Origin: Cunninghamella blakesleeana
Taxonomy: Eukaryota; Mucoromycota; Mucoromycetes; Mucorales; Cunninghamellaceae
Direction of reading: 5' to 3'
DNA length: 64,000 nucleotides
Assembly (NCBI GenBank): GCA_017871115.1
Contig: JAFCIZ010000008.1
Span: 310,001-374,000, forward strand
Positions 13,179 to 23,550 of this stretch are shown here, in pieces (the first letter of the stretch is position 1; every line of letters begins with the position of its first letter). A model generated the notes under the pieces. That model had not been told where the DNA came from. It did no database searches and saw only the letters and a program-made list of their open reading frames with translations. Position numbers and translations under genes: made by a program.

Positions 13179-13762
13179 ATGGTAAATAACGCTTTATTGT
13201 ATAATTAGAATAATAATTAACGTTTTTTATTTTTAATAACGATTCTCTGTTTTCTATTATATATATATATATGTGTGTGTGTGTATATATATATATATTA
13301 TTTTTAAAATATAGTCTACACCCGTAATTATAGGTTTTGCTGTAGCTGGTCTTGCTACTGCAGGTCGTCTTGGAATTAAAGCTTTTCAAGAATATCAAAA
13401 ATTACCAAAATCAGCCAAAGTACCTCGTATGTCAAAATATTATAAAGGTGGATTTGAAGCTAAGATGAATAAAAGAGAAGCAGCATTGATTTTAGGTTTA
13501 AGGTACAAACTTGACAACTTGCTAAAAACAAAAAGCTAACGAAATATAACAGATAATAATAATAAAAAAATTCATATGTGTATTTATTCTTTCTTTTTTT
13601 CCTTACTAAATTCATAGAGAATCACAAGCTACTAAAAACAAAATTAAGGAAGCTCACCGTAAAATCATGTTATTAAATCACCCTGATCGTGGCGGTAGTC
13701 CATATCTTGCAACAAAAATTAATGAAGCAAAAGATTTTTTGGAAGGAAAAGTTAAAAAATAA
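13179..13762 (+). CDS. PAM18: Mitochondrial import motor J-protein Pam18/Tim14
   Basis: Inner-membrane J-protein that stimulates mtHsp70 ATPase in the presequence translocase-associated motor. Three exons: 13179-13181 (ATG only), 13315-13502 and 13618-13762, 111 residues, the typical short metazoan/basal-fungal length without the yeast N-terminal extension. One TM helix is visible (~res 4-24, [17 protein letters not shown]). The matrix J domain follows: [20 protein letters not shown], then helix II/III with the invariant HPD in [20 protein letters not shown]. As in PRE5, exon 1 holds only the start codon. Intron 1 carries (AT)n and (GT)n dinucleotides. Complete and confident. Confidence 0.95.
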
Positions 13763-14162
13763 ATAATTATCTAGATATATAAAATATCATATTGAATCTA
13801 GGCTTATAATTTAATTTTACCATCATTATATATATTACATATGTGCTCATCTCTAAAAAAATAGACTATATACAATTTTTTTTCTTTTTTCTTTGTATTA
13901 TTATTCAATCCCTCTCCATTTAAAACTATTTGCTTTATATATATAGGTTTCCACTGTCATTATTATTAGTAAATTTTTTTATTTTTAATAAATGATATAT
14001 ATTACTAATTGAATCAAAAGGATGAAAAAGAAAAATATAAAAATAAAGTCTAATATAACGTATTAAAAAAAGAATGAGGATACTAAGTTATTATTTACAT
14101 GGAATATGATAAATTAAAATAAAATAAAAAAAGTGAATGGTGAATGATAATACAAATATTCA
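13763..14162. other. Convergent intergenic region
   Basis: About 400 bp between the 3' ends of PAM18 (plus) and the helicase gene (minus). Should hold two polyadenylation regions; AT-rich, no ORF of note. Confidence 0.6.
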
Positions 14163-16154
14163 TTATTGTTGATGTTGTAATTTTTTCTTTTTATGGATTC
14201 GTTTTCTTTCACCAAAATTGGAATCATGTAAGGTCTATATATATATAAAGAAAGGATAAAATAAATTAGTAAGAAAAAAGTTATATGATCTATATTATGT
14301 ATAAAATAATAATTAAATTTAAAATTACTGTACCATTGATGCCACTCTTTTAGCTGTAGTGACTTCGGGTAAATCCTTCAATACTGCATTTTCATCAATT
14401 TCATACTCTTCCATCTTTTTATCTAAATAATAATTACCATAAAAAAATAGTATATGGTCAATGAATTTGTTATATATATGATATCTAATTTTTTTCTTTT
14501 TTTTATAAAATAAAATACAAATTGTTTTTACGTACTAGTCTTTGCTTCAATATTTTGGATCAACTGAATATCTTTTTCCGAAACAATACAAAGAGATTGA
14601 CCACCACGTCCAGCACGAGCAGTACGACCTACCCGATGGATATAATCTGTTGGGTCTCTAGGAATATCATAATTTAAAACTAATTCAACTGAGGGAATAT
14701 CTAAACCACTAAATAATAATGGCAATAATGAATAAAACAATAATGTTCAAGAAGGAAATTATTAATTTTTTTTTTTCCCATTTCCCATTTTTAAACTTAA
14801 TTTATATATATATATATATATTACCGACTGCCAACATCCGTAGAGATCAATACTTTAATCACTTCAGCTCTAAATTTACCCAAAGAATCTAACCGTTGTT
14901 GTTGAGACATATTAGAATGCAAAGCAGTACATCGAATCCCCAATTCTTTTAACATGATGGTGATGGTTTCAGCTGTAGCACAGCGTCCACAAAAAATAAT
15001 AACAGATTTATCTTTAAAATCATCAGATCTTAATAAATGAGTTAAATAGACTTGCTTGACATGAGAAGGGACAAAGATATAAAGTTGTTCCAAGGTAGCA
15101 ACAGTATGAGTGTCCATGGCGCAGACATGAACAAAGGGTTTTTTTTTAGGGTTTTCTTCTGCTTCTTGTAATGCTAAAATAGATTCAGTCATGGTTGCTG
15201 TAAAAAGCAAAGTTTGACGCTTTTCAGCTGGCATTTTCCCCAAAATAACTTTTAATTCATTTACAAAAGTTGATGATAATAATCGATCGGCTTCATCCAT
15301 GACTAAAAATTTGACTCTTGATAAATCTACTGCTCCAGAGCTACTCTGAATATGATCTCTTAATCTTCCTGGTGTAGCAATAATTACATGTGGTCGTTTT
15401 TGAAGTTCTAAAGCTTGTGTCATCATATCTAAACCATATAATAATAACAAAATAGTTATAAAAACATATTAGCAAATCTACACTTTTTTTAAATTACTAT
15501 TATTTTCCTCACTATGTATGAATATATGTATGTATCCAATTACCCATTCCTCCAACAACGACGCACTCTTTTAGACCAATTCCTTTTCCAAGTACTCTAA
15601 ACTGTTCAGCAATTTGATATGCAAGTTCTCTAAAATAAAATAATAATATGAAAATATTAGAATAAGTTACATGCCAAAATTCTTGTAATGATCACAGCCT
15701 ATTTTATTTTATCTTATTATTAATATTACCTTGTAGGTGTTAAAACAACCGCAAATACCCCGTACGGATCTTCAGATAACTTTTGTAAAATAGGCAAAGC
15801 AAAAGCAGCTGTTTTACCAGAACCAGTTTTAGCTCCACCAATGACATCTTTGCCTATAAAGTAATAATGATATATATTAATGTTTGAGTATCTTATGAAT
15901 ATAGTTACAATCATTTATATTTTATTTATTTATTTATTTTTACCAGCAAGAACAGGAGGAATACAGGCACGCTGGATCTCTGTAGGTTTTTTAATTTGCA
16001 TAGCATGAAGACTTTCTATTAACCAAGGATCAATACCAAGATCATTAAAGGTGGACGATTCAGATGCAATTTTTTTCACTTTATTTTCATTCTTTTTTTT
16101 AATAGAAGCTGCTACTCTGCTAAGTGAAGGAGTTGTTGATACAGTTGAAGTCAT
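14163..16154 (-). CDS. DBP8: DEAD-box RNA helicase Dbp8/DDX49
   Basis: ATP-dependent RNA helicase for early 40S pre-ribosome processing in the nucleolus. Seven exons: 16154-15944, 15853-15730, 15629-15544, 15428-14825, 14708-14536, 14422-14334 and 14234-14163, 452 residues (yeast Dbp8 ~430). Motifs in order: Q motif ([25 protein letters not shown]), Walker [30 protein letters not shown] in [12 protein letters not shown] equivalent as TAT in [22 protein letters not shown] and [13 protein letters not shown]. The C-terminal tail [20 protein letters not shown] followed by AKRVASM and a short basic end is characteristic of Dbp8/DDX49. The intact DECD/DEAD box and all motifs suggest a functional enzyme. 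The start at 16154 precedes a Ser/Thr/Lys leader of ~35 residues. Confidence 0.95.
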
Positions 16155-17282
16155 TATTTTTATTATTTAATCAAAAGTAAAAAGAAAAAGGACTTTTTTT
16201 AAAAAAAAAATGAATTTTAAAATTTTTTCTGTGTTAACCAAAAAAAATATAGCGGGAATTAAAAATGATCAAACAGCCACTAATTTTTTATGCAAATGAG
16301 TTTGACTTTTCTGATATATAGTTAAAAAATCAGTATATTGTAAATTATATAAATACTACCATTAATTTGATACTTAATTATAGAAGTATTTTATATCGCT
16401 TGATATACTTATATTATTTTACTTTTCGATATTATAACCTAATATTCAAGCCAATTTCTCTCTTTCATTTGATAATTAAATAAATCATTTATATATCTTT
16501 TGAGTACTCTTTTGCTTTTCTTTCACCTTGACTAGCCTAAATACTAGTATGAAGAAAGCATGAAAATATTATAATTATATATTAAGGACTGTGAAATATA
16601 TCAACAGATATATTTAATCTCATAGTAAGGTTTGATTACTTTCTGAGTTAGTTATAATAACATACCTAAGCATTTTTCTTAATATAGTTTCTATAATAGA
16701 ATATAACCATAACATTAATGTTTTCCTTTTATTTACGGCGTTTTACTACTACATAAAATTTTATAAACTATCAAGTACTTCTCAAATCGAGTTAAATTGA
16801 TATTGATACTAGGTTTAGATAAATCTTTACCTGATAAACTATATATAGTCTTTTTCTTTGGAGGAGTAGTTAACATCTAATCAAATACCGTATTTCAACT
16901 CCTTTATTATAAAAGTGATTAATAGAATGTATTAAATATTTCTATTGATACTTTAAATACCTAAATTATTACCATTCAATCGTTATTATTGATATAACTA
17001 AAATTTACTAGTGAAAATCTACTTATTTTTTGATGTTGTACCTATTAATAATTTAGAAATATAATTTTTTCTAAAACTTAATTTAAAAGATCACACATGC
17101 CATTTTATTATATTTTTATTGAGGTATATATACAATAATTTATTTAATTTTATTAGTATATTTTTTATAATTTAAATAATATCTACTTAAGCATGATTAT
17201 TCTTGTTTTATTTTATATAATGTATATGCAAAAAAAAAATGACCATCAGGGTTTAGTGTTTTTTCTACGATCATATATGTAT
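16155..17282. other. Intergenic, possibly with a small gene or relic
   Basis: About 1.1 kb between two minus-strand genes. A minus-strand frame from an ATG at 16876 stays open for 47 codons (starting MLTTPPKKKTIYSLSG) and is followed, after a stretch with plausible GT/AG sites, by a possible last exon near 16536-16490 rich in Lys/Gln. I could not build one convincing spliced model, and the sequence matches nothing I know. The rest is AT-rich with no visible coding. Confidence 0.35.
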
Positions 17283-18291
17283 TTATGATGATACAGGTTT
17301 AGTGATTTTACCACGAAAAGATCCACCTCCTCTACTACCACGAACAGGGCCACCACCTCTTCCTCTTCCTCTTCCTCTATCATTTCCTCTAAACGAAGAA
17401 GATGAAGAATGATATTGTGATTTCGTATTATTATAATTATTATTAAACTGCCCTTTATGGTTCGATTTTTTGAATGAAGGTTGATAGTTAATAATAGCAC
17501 AAGGTGTTTTACTATATGGCCATCCAGGACCATGTATAAGAGGATTCCGCATTGATGGATCAAGTTGAATACGTCCTTCTTTGACAGCTTTTTCAAAATC
17601 ACGCCTTTTTTTACTTTTTCTTTTCTTTTTCTTTATTGATTTATTATCATTATCTGTTGGTGCTGATGATATATTGATGACTCTCTTTGGTAGCTTTAAT
17701 GCTGGATAAGGCCACGTGGATTGGATCAGGATATCGTCGTAATTCATGACAGCTTGGTTTACTTTTTCTAATAATGCAGGGTCTTTTTCATCAAATTCCA
17801 ATTCTTGTTGATGCGCTATTTGCTGAGATAGATAATCCATTTGTTCTTTTTCACTGGTTTCACGTAAAGATACTTTTGTTGTTGATCCAGTTGAAAATAA
17901 TCGAAATGTAAATTCTTCTTCCTCTTCCTCTTCTTTTTCATTTTCTTCTTGTTCGCCTTGATCTATATCTTTATTTTCAATGACTATTTCCATTAATTCA
18001 TTCATTCGTTTGGTAGCATCTTCATCCATTATCTGAACCTCTTGTTCTGAATCAAAGATATCATTTCTATTTGTTATTTGTGTATTAGGCAGAGTATTGG
18101 TCGTGACAGCAAATTTTCTAAAATAAATAAGTGCAACTTTTAGTGGATCTTTATTATTTTATCTTATTTTGAATACATACATATATATAAATGTATAATT
18201 ATTGTACCCTCTTATTACTTTTTTTATATTGCTATTTAATAATAGTAATAAATGTAATAATAATATAAGCTTACTTTTTAGTTGAATCCAT
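17283..18291 (-). CDS. Acidic/basic protein with C-terminal RGG box, unknown function
   Basis: Two exons, 18291-18275 (MDSTKK) and 18117-17283, 283 residues. Regions in order: a short leader; an acidic run with a block of about ten Glu (~res 60-75); the patch FTFRLFSTGSTTKVSLRE (~76-93); a helical Gln/Glu part; a Lys/Arg block KKKKRKSKKRRD (~165-177) that is a likely nuclear/nucleolar signal; the patch NPLIHGPGWPYSKTPCAI; and a Gly/Arg-rich tail with RGRGRGGG-type RGG repeats ending TKPVSS. The composition suggests a nuclear RNA-associated protein. The FTFRLFS block is faintly reminiscent of an uncharacterised fungal domain family (DUF2011-like), but I hold that weakly. It sits head-to-tail behind DBP8, another predicted nucleolar factor; no functional link is demonstrated. 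Confidence 0.75.
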
Positions 18292-19211
18292 TCTTTAAAA
18301 AAAATAGGCTAAGAAAAGAGAAAAAATATTTTTTCATAGGCAGTACTAAAAAAAAAATAAAAGTGCGGGTTTTTAAAAATGATATTTTCCTCTCCTTTCA
18401 CTTTTTTAAAATGTCGAATACATAATTATATTTCATCACCTATATAAAATAAAAATAAAAGGATTTTATAGCCACGATCAATAACAATGCATTTATTTAT
18501 TATGATAAAAACAAAATAAAGCAAAAAAAATCCCCCCCCATATTAATAGTTAAAAGTTATGTTATTATATTTTTTATAATAAAATAAAAAAAATTGATAA
18601 GCAATTACTAAATGATTGTCAACTATAAAATAAAAAGTGAAATATATACAAACGAAACAACATTATCTATCGCAATAAACAAATAAGTAAAGTAATTATA
18701 ATAAAAAAATACACTCACACACCTATAGCATATTCTATATCAGTATATAACGATTTTTATCAGCAGTCTTAGAGTATATTTATTCAGAAAAATAAAAAAA
18801 TGACATGCTTATCTACGAAGCATGGGAATTTATAGGCATTGATTATAATGAAAAAAATAAAAATAAAAATACACCACACAATTTATTGATAGTATTTCTA
18901 AGGACATCATAAAAATATACAAACATAATGGATTATACGTACGTCATATGATATAAAAAATATATCTTAAAAACTTCCTTGTTTATTTTTAAAATTATTG
19001 AATGGGTTATCCCCGTTTATGGTAAACTTACAGGTAATATAATCAAAAAAAATTGGAACCAATAAATCTTATTCCGATAACTACCGTTAGGTATAAAAAA
19101 TATGCATATATAAATGGATCCATTTTTTGTAAAAAATAGCATTAATTAACATCTTTTACTTTTATTTTATCATTTTATTTATTTATCATTCATTATTATA
19201 TTCCAATCAAT
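18292..19211. other. Divergent intergenic region
   Basis: About 920 bp separating the 5' ends of the RGG protein (minus) and the NMP-kinase-like gene (plus). Holds two promoters. Includes an isolated run of eight C near 18532-18539, unusual in this AT-rich context. No coding sequence seen. Confidence 0.6.
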
Positions 19212-20911
19212 ATGCTTCATTCTTTACCTTGTATTCGTAGTAATTTGTTAAAAAATAGACATCAATTGACCAATAAAATATACCATCATTATAAAAATCC
19301 ATTTCAAAAGCATTTATTTCACCTACAATATCATTCTAATTGTAAACTCATAAATACCGAAATAGATGAATTTATGTACATATAACATCAGACTATCGCG
19401 AAAAAAAAATCTTACCATACCATTTTCCTTTTTTTTTTTTATTTATTTCTACATAATTTTTTATAGTTGCTCAAGTGAAAGAACAATTTATCGAAGATTA
19501 TGAATATTCATCTAGGACAATTTTTAATCAAGCATGGAAAAACATTGTAGACTATTATGGAATTGAAAATATAAAACTACCTCGAGAATTATTATTTTTG
19601 ATGGGCGCCCCTGGGTAAATGACAATTTCATTTTATTTTTAAAAAAACATGTTTATTTATATATTTCTCCCTTTTTCCTATATTACTATTTTCTCTATAT
19701 GTATAATTAATCTATATATATTTTTATTTTTATTTTATTTTTTAATTATGAATGGACAGTTCCGGGAAAGGGACACATACACCTTCCATATTAAGAGCGA
19801 CGGGTATCAAAAACCAGCCTATCGGTATATCACAATTATTAAAATCACCGGAATGTAAAAAATTAATGGACCAAGGATTAATGGTACCTGATGCTTATGT
19901 ACTTGAATTAATGTTACATGCTATTATTCAATCACCTCATCCTGAAACCGGTGTATTAATTGATGGTTTTCCTCGTACACCTATACAGGCTGAACTTATA
20001 CATTTATTACATGACACATGGTCACACTTTTTATCATCTCATCAACCCCGTTATCATCACACCTCACCATCACTACCTTTATTTAAGCTCTGTGTCTTAC
20101 ATGTAGATGAAGAAATATCGGTCCAAAGACAATTAGAACGTGGACAAAAATTGCTCCAACATAACCAATATGTGAAATTGACTGGCCATGGTCAATTAAG
20201 AGAAGAACGTGCTACCGATTTAGATGAAAAGGTAAAAAAAATTACCATTATTTTATTACTATCCATTACTTATACTATATTTCTAAACCCATTTTATTTT
20301 TTATTTCATTAATATTATTATATATATATAGTTAATTAGACAGCGATACTCAACTTTTCAATCAAATTACAGTTCATTATTACAATTATCAAAAACGTTT
20401 CCTTTATGTAGGTTGATGCTATAATTTTTTTATATTATTCATTTATTTGCTGAATGTACAAATATATATAATATCTATTTATAAACTCATTTGCATATTG
20501 ATTATTCTATTTTTAGGCTTAATCGATGCTTCAGGAACCGTTCATCAAGTCCAACAATCTATCATAAAAGAATTATGTAAACAAAATTCATTTAACTGGA
20601 ATGATCCTTTATATGATACCTTATCACATTTCACTTCTCCATCATCGTCTAATAAAAACCTAAAGCTTCAATCTCCACAGGTAATGATCAGTATAAATAA
20701 AATACTAATAATCGTGATTCGTATATTTAATATTATAACCACTTACTTATATATTTTTTGATTTGTTTATTATGGATACTATTATTATTAATAGAGTGTT
20801 ATTGGTAGTTTTGAATGCTTTGATACAACAAAACCAATTAATTTACAGAAGGCTTTACAATATATTGACTTACATATTATACCTAAATTTAATCAAGAAT
20901 TAAAATTATAA
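19212..20911 (+). CDS. Adenylate-kinase-like nucleoside monophosphate kinase, predicted mitochondrial
   Basis: Predicted phosphoryl transferase of the adenylate-kinase fold. Six exons: 19212-19341, 19467-19614, 19760-20231, 20332-20407, 20517-20680 and 20795-20911, 368 residues. The first ~43 residues have no Asp or Glu and many Arg/Lys/His/Ser (MLHSLPCIRSNLLKNRH), fitting a mitochondrial presequence. The P-loop is GAPGSGKGT (~res 91-99), spanning the exon 2/3 junction. The NMP-binding region includes DGFPRTPIQAE (~res 160). CVLHVDEEISVQRQLERGQK matches the strand-helix before the LID. Compared with a standard ~220-residue adenylate kinase it has a long N-terminal helix region and a C-terminal extension (~100 residues) ending in LHIIPKFNQELKL. 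The first donor was set at 19342 because only that choice keeps frame into exon 2. Substrate is unknown; it may be a divergent AK-like protein. Confidence 0.8.
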
Positions 20912-21407
20912 CCATACATCTTTTTTTTTTTTTTTTTTTCAAAAAATAAAGGTGAAAACTATGTTTAATGTTATACATATATGAATATGATTATTATTAT
21001 TTTATTTTATTTTATTTATTTTCAGTTTGCTTTTTTATAACGAACTTCATAAAGATCCCATCTTAACTTAAATAAATGCTTCATACCATTTGAATTTTTA
21101 TGCCATTAAAATATATTATCCATGTATGTTTTTTTAATAGCAAGTTTATTGTAATAAAATAATCATATTAATGAAAAATATCTCCAATAAATAGTTTCTT
21201 GAAATCATATAAATATATATTTAATAACAATTTAATTTTCTCTCTATAAAAAAATATAACTGGTAAATACTATTTTAATTTATTTTTATATTGTTGAATT
21301 ACGATCACTTTTCTTTAAAAAAATTGAATTGCCGTCAAAAAATTTTTAAAAGGGTAGGGCATAAATGATTTTTTTTTCTCTTTCTCTTTTTATATTATTT
21401 ATTTTTA
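20912..21407. other. Intergenic, no gene seen
   Basis: About 500 bp between two plus-strand genes; poly-T run at 20920-20939 and AT-rich sequence. The right end is the promoter of the zinc-ribbon gene, pyrimidine-rich just before the ATG. Confidence 0.6.
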
Positions 21408-22205
21408 ATGGCAACTAACCAACAAACACTAAAGCTTGATTTTTTATATCAAGCAAGTCAAAATATTTTATTCCATTGTCCTCAGTTATCAAACTTTTAT
21501 AGATATAACTTTCAACTATCAATAAAAGATACGCAATTTGTAGCTGATAAAAAAATAAATAGAGAATCTTGCCCAAGATGTGGTCAAATCTACCTTGGTG
21601 GATTCAATACATCAATTACTTTGGAACAAAAAAAGAGAAGTAAAAAAGAACTACAACAATTAAAATCAAAGAAAAATAAATCAAACGTATTGATTTATAC
21701 TTGCCATTCTTGCCAGTACCAACGTAAATTTAATGGTTCCTTTAAAAAACTGATTCCTGTAGTGGATCCTATTGAAAAAAAGCCTACTACTTCTTCTTCT
21801 ACTGCTGGTACTACAATTACTACTAATAGCAATAAAAATGATAACAATATATCATTATCAAAAACAACAAATAAGAACAATGGCAATAATAATGATAATG
21901 CGAAGAAAAAAAATAGTAATAATAATAGTAGTACCATAGCAAATACTGTATCTGGGAATAAAAGTGAAAATAATAGCATATCTGTCAATTCATCCATAAA
22001 TAATAAAAATAAAACCAATATTAATAAAAGTAACAATAATCAACAACAATTAAAGAAACGACCAATATCTCCTTCCAATCAACAGCAACCTTCAAGTAAA
22101 AAATCAAAGAAGAATCAACTACAAAATTTAATTGCTAATCGTAAAAAAGAACAAGGCAGTGGAGGAGGTGGATTTGGATTAAATGACTTTTTATCACAAT
22201 TATAA
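21408..22205 (+). CDS. Rpr2/Rpp21/Snm1-family zinc-ribbon protein (RNase P/MRP-type)
   Basis: Single exon, 265 residues. The first ~125 residues match the RNase P Rpr2/Rpp21/SNM1 domain: the helical LDFLYQASQNILFHC and FYRYNF pattern, then paired zinc ligands CPRCG (~res 55-58) and CHSCQYQRKFNG (~101-104), as in Rpp21 where a helical N-terminus precedes a C4 ribbon. The family binds RNase P/MRP RNA for tRNA or rRNA maturation in the nucleus/nucleolus. The second half is low complexity: Asn/Ser/Lys runs, then a basic Lys-rich segment (SSKKSKKNQ) and a glycine run before the end GFGLNDFLSQL. The conserved-looking final segment after the low-complexity linker suggests a short interaction motif. 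Which paralogue (RNase P Rpp21 or MRP Snm1) it is cannot be decided. Confidence 0.78.
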   Translation: MATNQQTLKLDFLYQASQNILFHCPQLSNFYRYNFQLSIKDTQFVADKKINRESCPRCGQIYLGGFNTSITLEQKKRSKKELQQLKSKKNKSNVLIYTCHSCQYQRKFNGSFKKLIPVVDPIEKKPTTSSSTAGTTITTNSNKNDNNISLSKTTNKNNGNNNDNAKKKNSNNNSSTIANTVSGNKSENNSISVNSSINNKNKTNINKSNNNQQQLKKRPISPSNQQQPSSKKSKKNQLQNLIANRKKEQGSGGGGFGLNDFLSQL

Positions 22206-23550
22206 AATAAATAAAAGAAAGAAAATGCTATAATACAATAGATACCTACCTCCATATTTGATTTTTTTAAAAAAAATAATTATAAATGAACATCTTTATA
22301 ATCAACATGTAATAAATTATATGTAAACATATTGTTAATAAAAAAATAATTAAAAAGTTTATGAAACGTTGAAAATAGAGAGAAAATATTGGTAGCTTCG
22401 AGGACTTTATAGTGATAAATTGAACAGATTTATTATTTTAAAGAAATAAAGAACACCTTTATCAGTAGTATAAAATAATTATATCATGCATTATATTATT
22501 TCGAGCAAATAATAATATTTAACTGGTCACTAAAAATGAACAAGTAGTGCAACAAAATATAGTATAAAAAAGTGTATAAAAAAGTCGAAAACAGGTTAAA
22601 GAAATAAATAATATAAAAGATGCGAAAAAACATGTATAAAAATATTAATATATGTATAATAAAGAATATAGGAAAGTCATACAAAAAATATATTAATTAA
22701 ATAACAAAGGAAAATATATACACAAATACATTGCCTTCAATATAGCAACAAACATGAAAAATTAACCATTCATTTGAAATTATGGTTAATAAAGAGCAAT
22801 ATAACAGTGCACATCAATAATTATGATATTAATACCAGGTTGGAAATAAGAGACAAACATTAATCTTTAAACTACCAGTCTTTGATTAGTGTGTGAAGAA
22901 GATTAATAAACGAAAGCTATCGTCAACAGTTTTGGGAAGTATAATCTAGGCAAGTTTAAAGATTAATCTGATAAATTAGTATAAATCATAATTAAAATGC
23001 CAAAAGTTCATAAAAATAGGTGACCATTAATATATTCGTATTAGTATCTAGTTGAGAAATGAAATTTAAAGTATCTCTCTGATTCTTTTCTATTTTATAA
23101 TTCTGATATATAGTGAGAATCCATCTTAGTGACTGATGGTATTTGCTTCTCCAATTTTTTTATATTAATATACATATTTGTTTAATAAAGATAAAATGCT
23201 TCGAGAAAAAGGTTATATTTTCGATTGTCATTAATTGATTATTAATCTCATCTATTAAAAATATCCCCCATTCCAAAAAGCATTTAACTTTTTATTATTT
23301 AAAATTACAGACGTTTTAAAGAATACTATGTGGTAACTTTTTGTTTATTAGTAGCAGTGTGGTTTTTGATCTTTTATGGTTTTTATAATTTTAAAATTTA
23401 TTACTATACATACTTATATCTACTACGTAAAAAAATAAAAATAAAAAAAAATAGCAAGCAAACAAAAAGAATAAAATATTTACAATATATAAAAAAAAAT
23501 ACTAGAGAACAATAATTATACAGAGAAATTCAAATGAATTAATGAAAAAA
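22206..23550. other. Convergent intergenic region with a degenerate repeat
   Basis: About 1.35 kb between the 3' ends of the zinc-ribbon gene (plus) and the kinase gene (minus). AT-rich with no credible ORF. It holds one copy of a dispersed degenerate repeat (about 22870-23070) described separately. Confidence 0.65.
22870..23070 (+). repeat. Degenerate dispersed repeat, copy A
   Basis: Shares a collinear pattern with 35320-35520: a GTGTGAAGAAG block, then GCTAT.GTCAA, then GGGAA, then AAGTTTAAA.ATTAATCTGA, then a CATAA block, and finally a GAGAAAT-AAA block. Matching words occur in the same order and at similar spacing, with indels. Probably the remains of a transposable element; no ORF or terminal repeats are recognisable. 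Confidence 0.6.

Noticed and set aside
17246..17602. Minus-strand ORF overlapping the RGG-protein gene
   Set aside because: A shifted frame over the Glu/RGG codons of the real gene. The real frame has the longer, spliced and better structured product.
21695..22036. Minus-strand Leu/Phe/Val-rich ORF
   Set aside because: It is antisense to the Asn/Lys/Ser repeats of the zinc-ribbon gene; its hydrophobic composition is the mirror of those codons.
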